Assembly: GCA_002790835.1 (NCBI GenBank)
Contig: PFVX01000079.1
Location: forward strand, 197,621-261,620
Reading direction: 5' to 3'
Source: a bacterium CG_4_9_14_3_um_filter_65_15
Lineage (GTDB): Bacteria > Krumholzibacteriota > Krumholzibacteriia > LZORAL124-64-63
Length of the DNA stretch: 64,000 bases
In this document: piece by piece, positions 9,891 through 19,061 of the stretch
Layout: every line of letters starts with the position of its first letter
How positions within the stretch are numbered: position 1 is the first letter of the stretch
Made by a program: the position numbers and the translations under genes
Notes under the pieces: generated by a model
The model's input: only the letters and a program-made list of their open reading frames with translations
Told to the model about the DNA's origin: nothing
Database searches by the model: none

Positions 9891-10796
9891 ATGAGTATAC
9901 GGGATCGGGCAGAATACGGGGTGTTCCGCACGGGGTTGGCCTTGCTGCGGGCCCTGCCGCGTCGGTGGTCGGCCGGGCTGCTGCATGCCGCGGGCCGTGC
10001 GGCCGTGCGGCACAACTGGTGGCGGGCCGAGGTGGCCCGCCGGCAGATGGCCGCCGCGTTCCCTGAGAGGGAGGCGGCAGACATCGAGACCCTCCTGGCC
10101 AAAATGTACCGTCACCTGGCCGACTCCGTCTGCGAGATCTTCATCGAGCGCGAGTCGCCGCCGTTGGCGAGTGCCCCTGCAGGGGAGGATGCCCTGGGGC
10201 AGGCCCTGCAGCCGGGCAAGGGGCTGATCCTGGCTTCGCTGCATCTGGGGAACTTCGAACTCTGCGGCCGGGTCATTGCCGCCCGTTGCGATCTGCTGGA
10301 CGTGGTCAAGCCGCAGCGCAACCGCGTTTTCGACCGCTACATCGACGCCATGCGCAACCGGCACGGCATCGCCACGGTGCCCATGGACCGGTCCGGTCCG
10401 GCCGTTCTGGCCCAATTGCGCCGGGGCGGGGTGGTGTCCCTGCTGTTGGATCAGGATGCCGGCGACAAGGGAGTCGTTGTGGATTTCCTGGGCCGGCCGG
10501 CCTCGACCTGGCCGGGTGCCGCCCGGCTGTCCCTGCAGACGGGGTGTCCGGTCCTGCCGGTGTGCCTGGTGCGGGGGGAGCACGGCGAGCACGAACTGGT
10601 GTGCGGCCCCCTGCTCGATCCGGCGCAGCTTCCCGAAACGCAGCGCAACCCGACCGCTTTCACGGCGCTGATCACCGCCCACCTGGAAGAATTCGTCCGC
10701 CGCCGGCCGCAGCAGTGGTTCTGGGTCCACCGTCGCTGGAAGGGCGCGGCGCAAAAAGACCGCCGCCCCGGAACAGGGACGGCGGTCGCTCGCTGA
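9891..10796 (+). CDS. LpxL/HtrB-type lipid A acyltransferase-like protein
   Basis: LRALPRRW..HNWWRAEVARRQMAAAFPE..LILASLHLGNFELCGR..DQDAGDKGVVVDFLGRPAST. Confidence 0.8.
   Translation: MSIRDRAEYGVFRTGLALLRALPRRWSAGLLHAAGRAAVRHNWWRAEVARRQMAAAFPEREAADIETLLAKMYRHLADSVCEIFIERESPPLASAPAGEDALGQALQPGKGLILASLHLGNFELCGRVIAARCDLLDVVKPQRNRVFDRYIDAMRNRHGIATVPMDRSGPAVLAQLRRGGVVSLLLDQDAGDKGVVVDFLGRPASTWPGAARLSLQTGCPVLPVCLVRGEHGEHELVCGPLLDPAQLPETQRNPTAFTALITAHLEEFVRRRPQQWFWVHRRWKGAAQKDRRPGTGTAVAR
10753..10787 (-). terminator. Intrinsic terminator for icd, inside the 3' end of the opposing acyltransferase ORF
   Basis: Arms gaccgccg (10758-10765) and cggcggtc (10780-10787); aaaaa at 10753-10757 gives the U tract on the minus strand. 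Confidence 0.8.
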
Positions 10797-10815
10797 CCGG
10801 CCTGGTCGGCCGGGC

Positions 10816-12156
<1,341 letters not shown>

Positions 12157-12338
12157 GCTTCGCCACCTCGGAAGGTAGGTGAGGGTCGGGACACGAGGCC
12201 CCGACGGTGACTAGAGATTACCGCCAGAAGGTAGCCATTTGAGGGGCCGGATTCAAGGCAAGGCGCCTTGTCGCCCGTCCGGACGCGTGATAGCCTGCCC
12301 CGGACAGTTTGCCCGTCGGACTTCGCGCGAGGATCGCC

Positions 12339-14111
12339 ATGGATGCCCTGCACACCCTGGATTGGGTCATCATCGCCGCCTACGCCGCCCTGACCCTGGC
12401 CCTGGGTCTGGGTTTCCGGCGCCGGGCTTCCCGCTCCACCGAGGAGTACTTCCTCTCCGGACGCTCCCTGCCCTGGTGGGTTCTGGGCACCAGCATGGTG
12501 GCCACGACCTTTGCCGCCGACACGCCCCTGGCCGTCACCGGGTTCATCCGCGAGCACGGGATCTGGTACAACTGGTTCGGCTGGCACTACGTGATGAGCC
12601 AGATGCTCGCGGTCGTGCTGTTTTCGCGCTTCTGGCGCCGGGCCGGCGTGCTCACCGACAACGAACTCATCGAAATGCGCTACAGCGGCAAGCCGGCGGC
12701 CTTCCTGCGCGGCTTCAAAGCCGGTTACTTCGCCCTGCTCTACAACTTCATCGTTCTGGGCTGGGTCCTCAAGGGGATGGGCACCGTGGCCGAGGCCGTC
12801 CTGGGCGTCGACCCCGACCTGGCGGTGGTGATCGGAGCCGCGCTGGCGTTGTCCTATGCCCTGCTGGCCGGATTCTGGGGCGTGGTGGTGACCGACGTGG
12901 TCCAGTTCGTCCTGGCCATGACCGGTTCGATCCTGGTGGCGGTGCGCGCGATTCATTACGTGGGCGGGATCGCCGAACTCAAGTCCAGGCTGGTGGCCTC
13001 GCCCCAGTTTTCGGCCAACACCCTGGCTTTCATCCCGGGCGGCGGGTGGAGCTGGGACTCGGATTTCGTGAAGTTCCTGGCCTTCGTCACCCTGATGTGG
13101 TGGGCCAGCCACAACGCCGACGGCGGCGGCTACCTGATCCAGCGCATGGCCGCGGCCAAGGATGAACGCCACGCCCGGGGGGCGACCCTGTGGTTCGTGG
13201 TCGCCAACAACGTCATCCGCTACTGGCCCTGGATCCTGACGGCCCTGGTTTCCATGGTCCTGTTCCCGACCATCCCCGACGGTCGCGGGGACGAAGCGGC
13301 CTACCCCCTGGTGATGCTCGAGGTGCTGGGGCCGGGATTGCTCGGTCTGCTGCTGGTGAGCTTCTTCGCCGCCTTCATGTCCACCATCGACACCCACCTG
13401 AACTGGGGTGCAAGCTACCTGATCAACGACATCTACCGCCGCTTCCTGCGCCGGGACGCGGGTGAGAAGGAAACGGTCCTGGCGGCCAAGGTGTGCGTGC
13501 TGCTGATGATGGCTTGCGCGGTGATCGTCGCCTTCGCGTTGTCGAGCATCGGCAAGGCTTGGCTCTTCGTCTGGGCCATGGGAGCGGGAATCGGTCCGGT
13601 GCTGATCCTGCGCTGGTTCTGGTGGCGCATCAACGCCTGGAGCGAAATCGCGGCCCTGGCGTCTTCGGTGCTGCTGGCGGTCGGTTTCGAGGTGACCGCG
13701 GCGATCCAGTCGGGATCGGACTACAGCCTCTTCGCAACGCCGGTCCGGGTGGGGGACATGGCTTTGCAGACACACCACAAGGCCATGATCCTGGTGCCGG
13801 TGACCATTTTGGTGTGGCTCGTGGTGACCTTTGCCACCCGTCCGGTGGATCCGCAGATCCTGCGGCCCTTCTACCGGCGCGTCCGCCCCTTTGGCCGCTG
13901 GGGCGAGACCGCCCGGCTCGAACCTGGCCTCCATGAGGCGGGGCTTGGCTGGGTCATCGTGCGCCAGTGGTTTGCCGGGTGCCTGGGAGTATTCGGGCTG
14001 CTGTTCGGGATCGGCAACCTGCTGCTGCTGCAGATGCTGCCGGGTCTGGTGTTGCTCGGGCTGGGGGTGACCGCAGGGGTCTACCTGGGACGGTCCCTGG
14101 CGCAGGACTAG
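12339..14111 (+). CDS. Sodium:solute symporter family transporter
   Basis: SSS-type N-terminus with STEEYFLSGRSLPWWVLGTSMVATTFAADTPLAVTG; about 12 or more hydrophobic helices. Confidence 0.88.
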   Translation: MDALHTLDWVIIAAYAALTLALGLGFRRRASRSTEEYFLSGRSLPWWVLGTSMVATTFAADTPLAVTGFIREHGIWYNWFGWHYVMSQMLAVVLFSRFWRRAGVLTDNELIEMRYSGKPAAFLRGFKAGYFALLYNFIVLGWVLKGMGTVAEAVLGVDPDLAVVIGAALALSYALLAGFWGVVVTDVVQFVLAMTGSILVAVRAIHYVGGIAELKSRLVASPQFSANTLAFIPGGGWSWDSDFVKFLAFVTLMWWASHNADGGGYLIQRMAAAKDERHARGATLWFVVANNVIRYWPWILTALVSMVLFPTIPDGRGDEAAYPLVMLEVLGPGLLGLLLVSFFAAFMSTIDTHLNWGASYLINDIYRRFLRRDAGEKETVLAAKVCVLLMMACAVIVAFALSSIGKAWLFVWAMGAGIGPVLILRWFWWRINAWSEIAALASSVLLAVGFEVTAAIQSGSDYSLFATPVRVGDMALQTHHKAMILVPVTILVWLVVTFATRPVDPQILRPFYRRVRPFGRWGETARLEPGLHEAGLGWVIVRQWFAGCLGVFGLLFGIGNLLLLQMLPGLVLLGLGVTAGVYLGRSLAQD

Positions 14112-14113
14112 GG

Positions 14114-15676
14114 TCAGGCCCGGGAACTTCGCGTGTCTGCGGTTTGGTCGGCGCGCGGCAACTGGAAGCGGAACACCGTACCCCGTCCCGCTTGGCTGTC
14201 GACCTCGAGGGCGCTGCCGTGCCCGCTGATGATCTTGTGGGTGATGGCCAGGCCGAGGCCGCTGCTCAGGTGCACCGAGCCGGCCTCCTTTTCCCCTCGT
14301 CCGATGGTTGCGCGGGTGCGGCTCTTCTCCCCGACGTAGAAACGGTCGAAGATGTGGGGCAGATCCCCGGCCGGAATGCCGGTCCCCGTATCGGCCACCC
14401 TGATCTCGACCGACTGAGGATCGGCGGAAATGTGGATGGTGACCTTGCCGCCGGGTCGATTGAACTTGATGCCGTTTTCCACCAGGTTCTGCAGGGCCTG
14501 CCCGATCTGCAGGGCGTCGGCGGAAACCTGGGCATCGTCGGCTCCCGTTTCGACTTCCAATCCCAGGGTCACGTTTGACCCCGCCGCCACGGACTCGCAG
14601 CGGGTCAGGACCGAATCGGCCAGCTCGCCGGGGGCGAAGATTTCGCGACGCTGGTGAGCCTGGCCGGACTCGAGCCGAGACAGGATGAGCATGCGTTCGA
14701 TCAGCTGGTCGAGGTAGTCCAGGTTGTTCCCGATGATATCCAGATACCGGGATCGGTCCTCGCGGTCGAGATGGTCCGGGTCCAGACCCAGGGTCTCGAT
14801 GTAGCCGCGCAGGCTGGCCAGGGGAGTGCGCAGGTCGTGGCTCACATTGGCGATGAGCTGACGCTGAAACTGCTCCTTGGCGCCGAGTTCCTCCATCATG
14901 GTCTGCAGGCGCCCGGCCATGGTGTTGAAATGCCGTCCGAGGGTGCCGATTTCGTCCGCGCTGCGGTCGGGGACGCGCCTGTCGAAATCCCCGCCGGCGA
15001 AGGCTTCCACCCCGTGGGTCAGTTTGCCGATGCGCCGGCTGGCCCAGGCCATGATGATCATGGCGGTCAGAATCACGTCGATCAGGACCACCGCGACCGC
15101 GCGGAAGCCGAAGTTGGACCAGTCCGAATTGACCTCGGCCGGAGCGAAGGTCATCGTCCGGAAACTGGCGGCGAGATAGGCCGTCGGCTCGTCGTCGGCG
15201 GCATGCGCGGGAATGGGGACCACGTCGATGATCCGGTTTTCGTAGGCGTCGATGTCCGTATCCAGGGGGTAGGTCGAAAAATCCCAGTCGTCCTCGGACA
15301 TGGCCGACAGCAACTCGGGGTCGACGTGCTTGACCGCCAGGGCCATGCTGTCGCCGGCCGACGAGACCATGTTGTAGCCCTGGGCGTCGAAGAGCACCAC
15401 CTCGGCGCCGTACTGGGCGATCTGGCGCCCGTAATCGCCCAACTGTTCGGCAAGGGTGGGACCCTGGTCCAGCAACGGTCCGATGCGGTCGGCCAGTTCG
15501 GCGAGTTCTTTCTCCTGGGTCTCCTCGTACCAGGCCTCTTCCTCGTCGGAGTTGTAGGCCTTGAACACCGTGGCGTTGATCCAGAAGTAGTACCCGCCGA
15601 CGCTCAGACCCATCATGACCAGGAAGAGGGCGGACATCCGGAAGTGCAGGCTGTGTGTGAAGCGCGGGGTATTCAT
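14114..15676 (-). CDS. Sensor histidine kinase with HAMP domain
   Basis: VSHDLRTPLASLRGYIETL; N-box NLVENGIKFNRPGG; VADTGTGIPAGDLPHIFDRFY; GLGLAITHKIISGHG. Confidence 0.93.
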   Translation of the reverse strand: MNTPRFTHSLHFRMSALFLVMMGLSVGGYYFWINATVFKAYNSDEEEAWYEETQEKELAELADRIGPLLDQGPTLAEQLGDYGRQIAQYGAEVVLFDAQGYNMVSSAGDSMALAVKHVDPELLSAMSEDDWDFSTYPLDTDIDAYENRIIDVVPIPAHAADDEPTAYLAASFRTMTFAPAEVNSDWSNFGFRAVAVVLIDVILTAMIIMAWASRRIGKLTHGVEAFAGGDFDRRVPDRSADEIGTLGRHFNTMAGRLQTMMEELGAKEQFQRQLIANVSHDLRTPLASLRGYIETLGLDPDHLDREDRSRYLDIIGNNLDYLDQLIERMLILSRLESGQAHQRREIFAPGELADSVLTRCESVAAGSNVTLGLEVETGADDAQVSADALQIGQALQNLVENGIKFNRPGGKVTIHISADPQSVEIRVADTGTGIPAGDLPHIFDRFYVGEKSRTRATIGRGEKEAGSVHLSSGLGLAITHKIISGHGSALEVDSQAGRGTVFRFQLPRADQTADTRSSRA

Positions 15677-15683
15677 GACCGGA

Positions 15684-16412
15684 TCAAACGAACTCCTCGG
15701 TGAAGCGGTAGCCGATTCCCCAGACCGTGAGGATCAGGCGGGGCCGGTTGGGATTCTCCTCGACCTTGTTGCGCAGCCGGTTGACGTGGGAGTTCACCGT
15801 GTGCTCGTAGACTTCGGCGTCCTGGTCCCAGACGATTTCCAGCAATTGGCGCCGGCTGAAGGTGCGCCCCGGGCGCGAGGCCAGGGTGTACAGCAGGTCG
15901 TATTCCTTGACCGTCAGCTGGACCGTTTTCTCCCCGACCATGACCTTGCGTTTGCCGTGGTCGATCTTCAGGGGTCCGAGGTCCAGGATCCGATCTCCGG
16001 CCGCAACCCGGGCCAACTCCTCGGCCCGTTCGATGCGCCGGCGCAGCACCTTGATCCGCGCGGCCAGCTCGCGCATGCTGAAGGGTTTGGTCAGGTAGTC
16101 GTCACACCCGAGTTCCAGGCCCAGCACCTTGTCCGTTTCCTCGCTCCGGGCCGTGAGCATGAGCACGGGTGTGCGCGTGTCCAGGGCTCGGATCTCCCGC
16201 AAGACGTCGATGCCGCTCAGTGAGGGGAGCATCCAGTCCAGCAGGACCATGCCGTAGCTGCCGGCCTGGAAGGCGCGCAGTCCCGCCACGCCGTCCGCAG
16301 CGGCATCCACCTGGTACCCTTCGGCGGTCAGGTGCATGGTGAGCAGATCGATCATTTCCCGGTCGTCTTCGATGACGAGGATTTTGCGCGCGGTGCTGCT
16401 TGCAACGTTCAT
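15684..16412 (-). CDS. OmpR/PhoB-family response regulator
   Basis: KILVIEDDREMIDLLTMHLTAEGYQV..LLDWMLPSLSGIDVL..LTARSEETDK..DDYLTKPFS; winged-helix C-terminus with HTVNSHVNRLRNKVE. Confidence 0.95.
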   Translation of the reverse strand: MNVASSTARKILVIEDDREMIDLLTMHLTAEGYQVDAAADGVAGLRAFQAGSYGMVLLDWMLPSLSGIDVLREIRALDTRTPVLMLTARSEETDKVLGLELGCDDYLTKPFSMRELAARIKVLRRRIERAEELARVAAGDRILDLGPLKIDHGKRKVMVGEKTVQLTVKEYDLLYTLASRPGRTFSRRQLLEIVWDQDAEVYEHTVNSHVNRLRNKVEENPNRPRLILTVWGIGYRFTEEFV

Positions 16413-16461
16413 AGCCGAGTTGCCTTTTTCGCTGAACCGAAGGGGCAGTTTTGTAACTACA

Positions 16462-16490
16462 ATTATAACAAAATGATAGCGGTCGAACAA
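16462..16490 (-). promoter_or_regulatory. Predicted sigma70-type promoter for the response regulator/kinase operon
   Basis: Minus strand TTGTTC (16490-16485), 17 nt, TATAAT (16467-16462). Confidence 0.55.
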
Positions 16491-16684
16491 TCCCGATAAA
16501 GCGAGATTTTCTCGCGGTCATGCGCCAGATGGCAGGGTTTTTTGGGGAAAAGTCTCCACTCTCACGGATTTACAATCTGGTCGTGATACTTGTGTGAAAA
16601 TTGTGGGGCATGATTTTCATTCTACCCCTTCCGTTCGAGTTGCTGGATTGGGCCTCCGGAGGGGAAAGCCCGTCACCCAGTAAA

Positions 16685-16715
16685 CCGGAGCCGCCCTGTG
16701 CGGCTTCGGCTTTTT
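16685..16715 (+). terminator. Orphan intrinsic terminator (plus orientation) with no upstream plus-strand CDS
   Basis: ccggagccgc-cctgt-gcggcttcgg (10 bp, one G-T wobble) followed by cttttt; all nearby upstream genes are on the minus strand. Confidence 0.7.
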
Positions 16716-16830
16716 GCTGAATAAATTCGCATCCCCGTCGGTACGGAATGCTCCAACACCTTTCTTGATGGGCCGCAGGGGCGCGCGCATAATGGGTGCG
16801 AACCATCAGGCCCGCCTCAAGAGAACAAAG

Positions 16831-17793
16831 ATGGGAGTGGTGATGAACCTTGCCGATAAAGATCTTCCCCCCCTCGGGGAGACCCTGCTGAGCCTGCGCC
16901 ATGTTTCCAAGACCTACGGGGACAAGCACGCCGCGCGGGATGTGAATCTCTCCATACCCCGCGGGAGCATCTACGGTTTTCTGGGACCCAACGGCGCCGG
17001 GAAGACGACGACAATCCGCAGCATCATGCGCATCATCCTGCCCGATACCGGCGAGATCACCATGGCCGGTCGGGCGCTGCAGGGGGATCTGCTGGACCGC
17101 ATCGGCTACCTGCCCGAAGAGCGCGGCCTTTACCGGAAGATGAAGTGCCGGGACCAGCTCGCCTATCTGGCCGAACTCAAGAGCGTGCCGCGTGGCGAGG
17201 CCCTGACCAGGGCGGACAGCTGGCTCGACCGCATGGGCCTCGGGGACTACCGCGACAAGAAAGTCGACAGCCTGAGCAAGGGCATGCAGCAGAAGATCCA
17301 GTTTGCGGCGACCTTCATCGCCGAACCGGTCCTCGTCATCCTGGACGAGGTCTTCAGCGGGCTGGATCCCCTGAACATCGAACTGCTCCGCGAGATGATC
17401 CTGGCCCAACGGGACCGCGGGGTGACCATCCTGTTCTCGACCCACATGTTGGCCGAGGCCGAGAAGATCTGCGACAGCATCTGCCTGATCGAGGACGGCC
17501 GGGTGATCGTGGACGGGTCCATGGACCAGGTTCGCGACGAATTCGCCCTGCACTCGATCAAAGTCGCCTGGGCGGACCGCAGCTCGCCGCCCGACGACCT
17601 CCCGGGAGTCATCGCCCGCCAGCCCATTGAAGGAGTCTGGCGCCTGACCCTGGCCGAGGGATCCGATCCTGCCGCCCTGCTGTCCGCGTTGACGGCCGCC
17701 GGTCGGCTGACCTTCTACTCCGCCAATCGTCCTTCCTTGGGCGAGATCTTCCTCGCCGCCGTGGCGCGCAGCCGTCAGGAGGTCTCCGCATGA
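16831..17793 (+). CDS. ABC transporter ATP-binding protein, NatA-like
   Basis: Walker A GPNGAGKTTTIR; LSKGMQQKIQFAATFI; Walker B LVILDEVFSGLDP; H-loop STHML. Confidence 0.93.
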   Translation: MGVVMNLADKDLPPLGETLLSLRHVSKTYGDKHAARDVNLSIPRGSIYGFLGPNGAGKTTTIRSIMRIILPDTGEITMAGRALQGDLLDRIGYLPEERGLYRKMKCRDQLAYLAELKSVPRGEALTRADSWLDRMGLGDYRDKKVDSLSKGMQQKIQFAATFIAEPVLVILDEVFSGLDPLNIELLREMILAQRDRGVTILFSTHMLAEAEKICDSICLIEDGRVIVDGSMDQVRDEFALHSIKVAWADRSSPPDDLPGVIARQPIEGVWRLTLAEGSDPAALLSALTAAGRLTFYSANRPSLGEIFLAAVARSRQEVSA

Positions 17794-19046
17794 GAAAGGT
17801 GATGACCATCATCCGCAAGGAATACCTCGAACGCGTGCGTTCCAAGAGCTTCCTCATCGGGACCCTGCTGGGGCCCGCCCTCATGTCCATGTTCATCGTG
17901 TTGCCGGTGCTGCTGAGCAACACCGACAACGACAATGCCCGCACCGTGGGGGTGGTGGACGCCGACGGCGGCATCCTGACCCTCCTGGAGGCCGAATTGT
18001 CCGACATGGGGCGGGAGAACCTCACCCTGGTTCCCTACGAACTGGGGCCGGGAGGCAAGGAAGCGGCCATCACCGAATTGAAGGATGCGGTGGGCAAGGA
18101 GAAACTGGATGCCGGCCTGGTGATCGAGGAGGACTTTGTCAAAACCGGGGAGGCCACGTTCTTCAACCGCTCGGTCAGCGCCATGGTCATGCGCGATGAG
18201 GTCTTCCGGCCGGCGCTCGACCGCATCCTGAGGGAAGGACGCTTCGCCTCCGCCGCGATCCCCGATTCCATGTTCACCTACCTGTCCGCCCGCACCGACT
18301 GGTCCACCTTCAGCGTCTCCACTTCGGGTGTGCAGGAGAAGCAGAACGAGGAGGCCACTTTCGTCATGGCCGTGGCCCTGATCATGATCATCTACATCAT
18401 GGTGCTGATTTACGGCAACCACACCCTGACCGCCGTCATCGAGGAAAAGAGCAGCCGCATGGTGGAAGTGCTTTTGGCCAGCGTTTCCCCGGGGAATCTC
18501 ATGCTCGGAAAGGTCATGGGCATCGGTCTGGCCGGCCTGACCCAGTTCGGGGTGTGGGCCGTGGCGTTCATGGCCATGTCGCAGCAGGGGGTTTCGGTGG
18601 GAGGTTTCTCGCTGGACGTCCACTTCCTGACGCCCTTGGTCCTGGTGTCCTTCGTGATGTTCTTCCTGCTGGGATTCTTCCTCTACGCCACGCTGTACGC
18701 CGGGATCGGCGCCATGTGCAACAATGTCCAGGACAGCCAGCAGTTCAATGGCCCCCTGACCATGGGCTTGGTGTTGCCCATGATGCTGCTGAGCCTTGTG
18801 CTGCGCGCTCCGGACTCGACCCTCTCGACGGTCCTGAGCCTGGTGCCCTTGTTCGCGCCCGTGCTGATGTTCATGCGCGTGTGCATCGAGACGCCGCCGT
18901 TGTGGCAGATCCTGCTGTCGTGGGGGCTGCTGGCGGTCTCGATCTGGCTGGCGGCCCGCATGGCGGGCAAGCTGTTCCGTATGGGCATCCTGATGTACGG
19001 ATCCTCGCCCACCTGGGCCAGCTTGATGAAGGTTTTGCGCGACTGA
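17790..19046 (+). CDS. ABC-2 type permease, NatB-like
   Basis: MRKVMTIIRKEYLERVRSKSFLIGTLLGPALMSMFIVLPVL; IEEKSSRMVEVLLASVSPGNLMLGKVMGIGLAGLTQ; overlaps the ATPase gene by 4 nt. Confidence 0.9.
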   Translation: MRKVMTIIRKEYLERVRSKSFLIGTLLGPALMSMFIVLPVLLSNTDNDNARTVGVVDADGGILTLLEAELSDMGRENLTLVPYELGPGGKEAAITELKDAVGKEKLDAGLVIEEDFVKTGEATFFNRSVSAMVMRDEVFRPALDRILREGRFASAAIPDSMFTYLSARTDWSTFSVSTSGVQEKQNEEATFVMAVALIMIIYIMVLIYGNHTLTAVIEEKSSRMVEVLLASVSPGNLMLGKVMGIGLAGLTQFGVWAVAFMAMSQQGVSVGGFSLDVHFLTPLVLVSFVMFFLLGFFLYATLYAGIGAMCNNVQDSQQFNGPLTMGLVLPMMLLSLVLRAPDSTLSTVLSLVPLFAPVLMFMRVCIETPPLWQILLSWGLLAVSIWLAARMAGKLFRMGILMYGSSPTWASLMKVLRD

Positions 19047-19061
19047 TCCTTGTGCCCACGA

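Noticed and set aside
16600-16715. Possible c-di-GMP or other named riboswitch upstream of the ABC exporter
   Set aside because: Stems and a terminator are present, but I could not match conserved core nucleotides of a known class; kept only as an unassigned RNA candidate.
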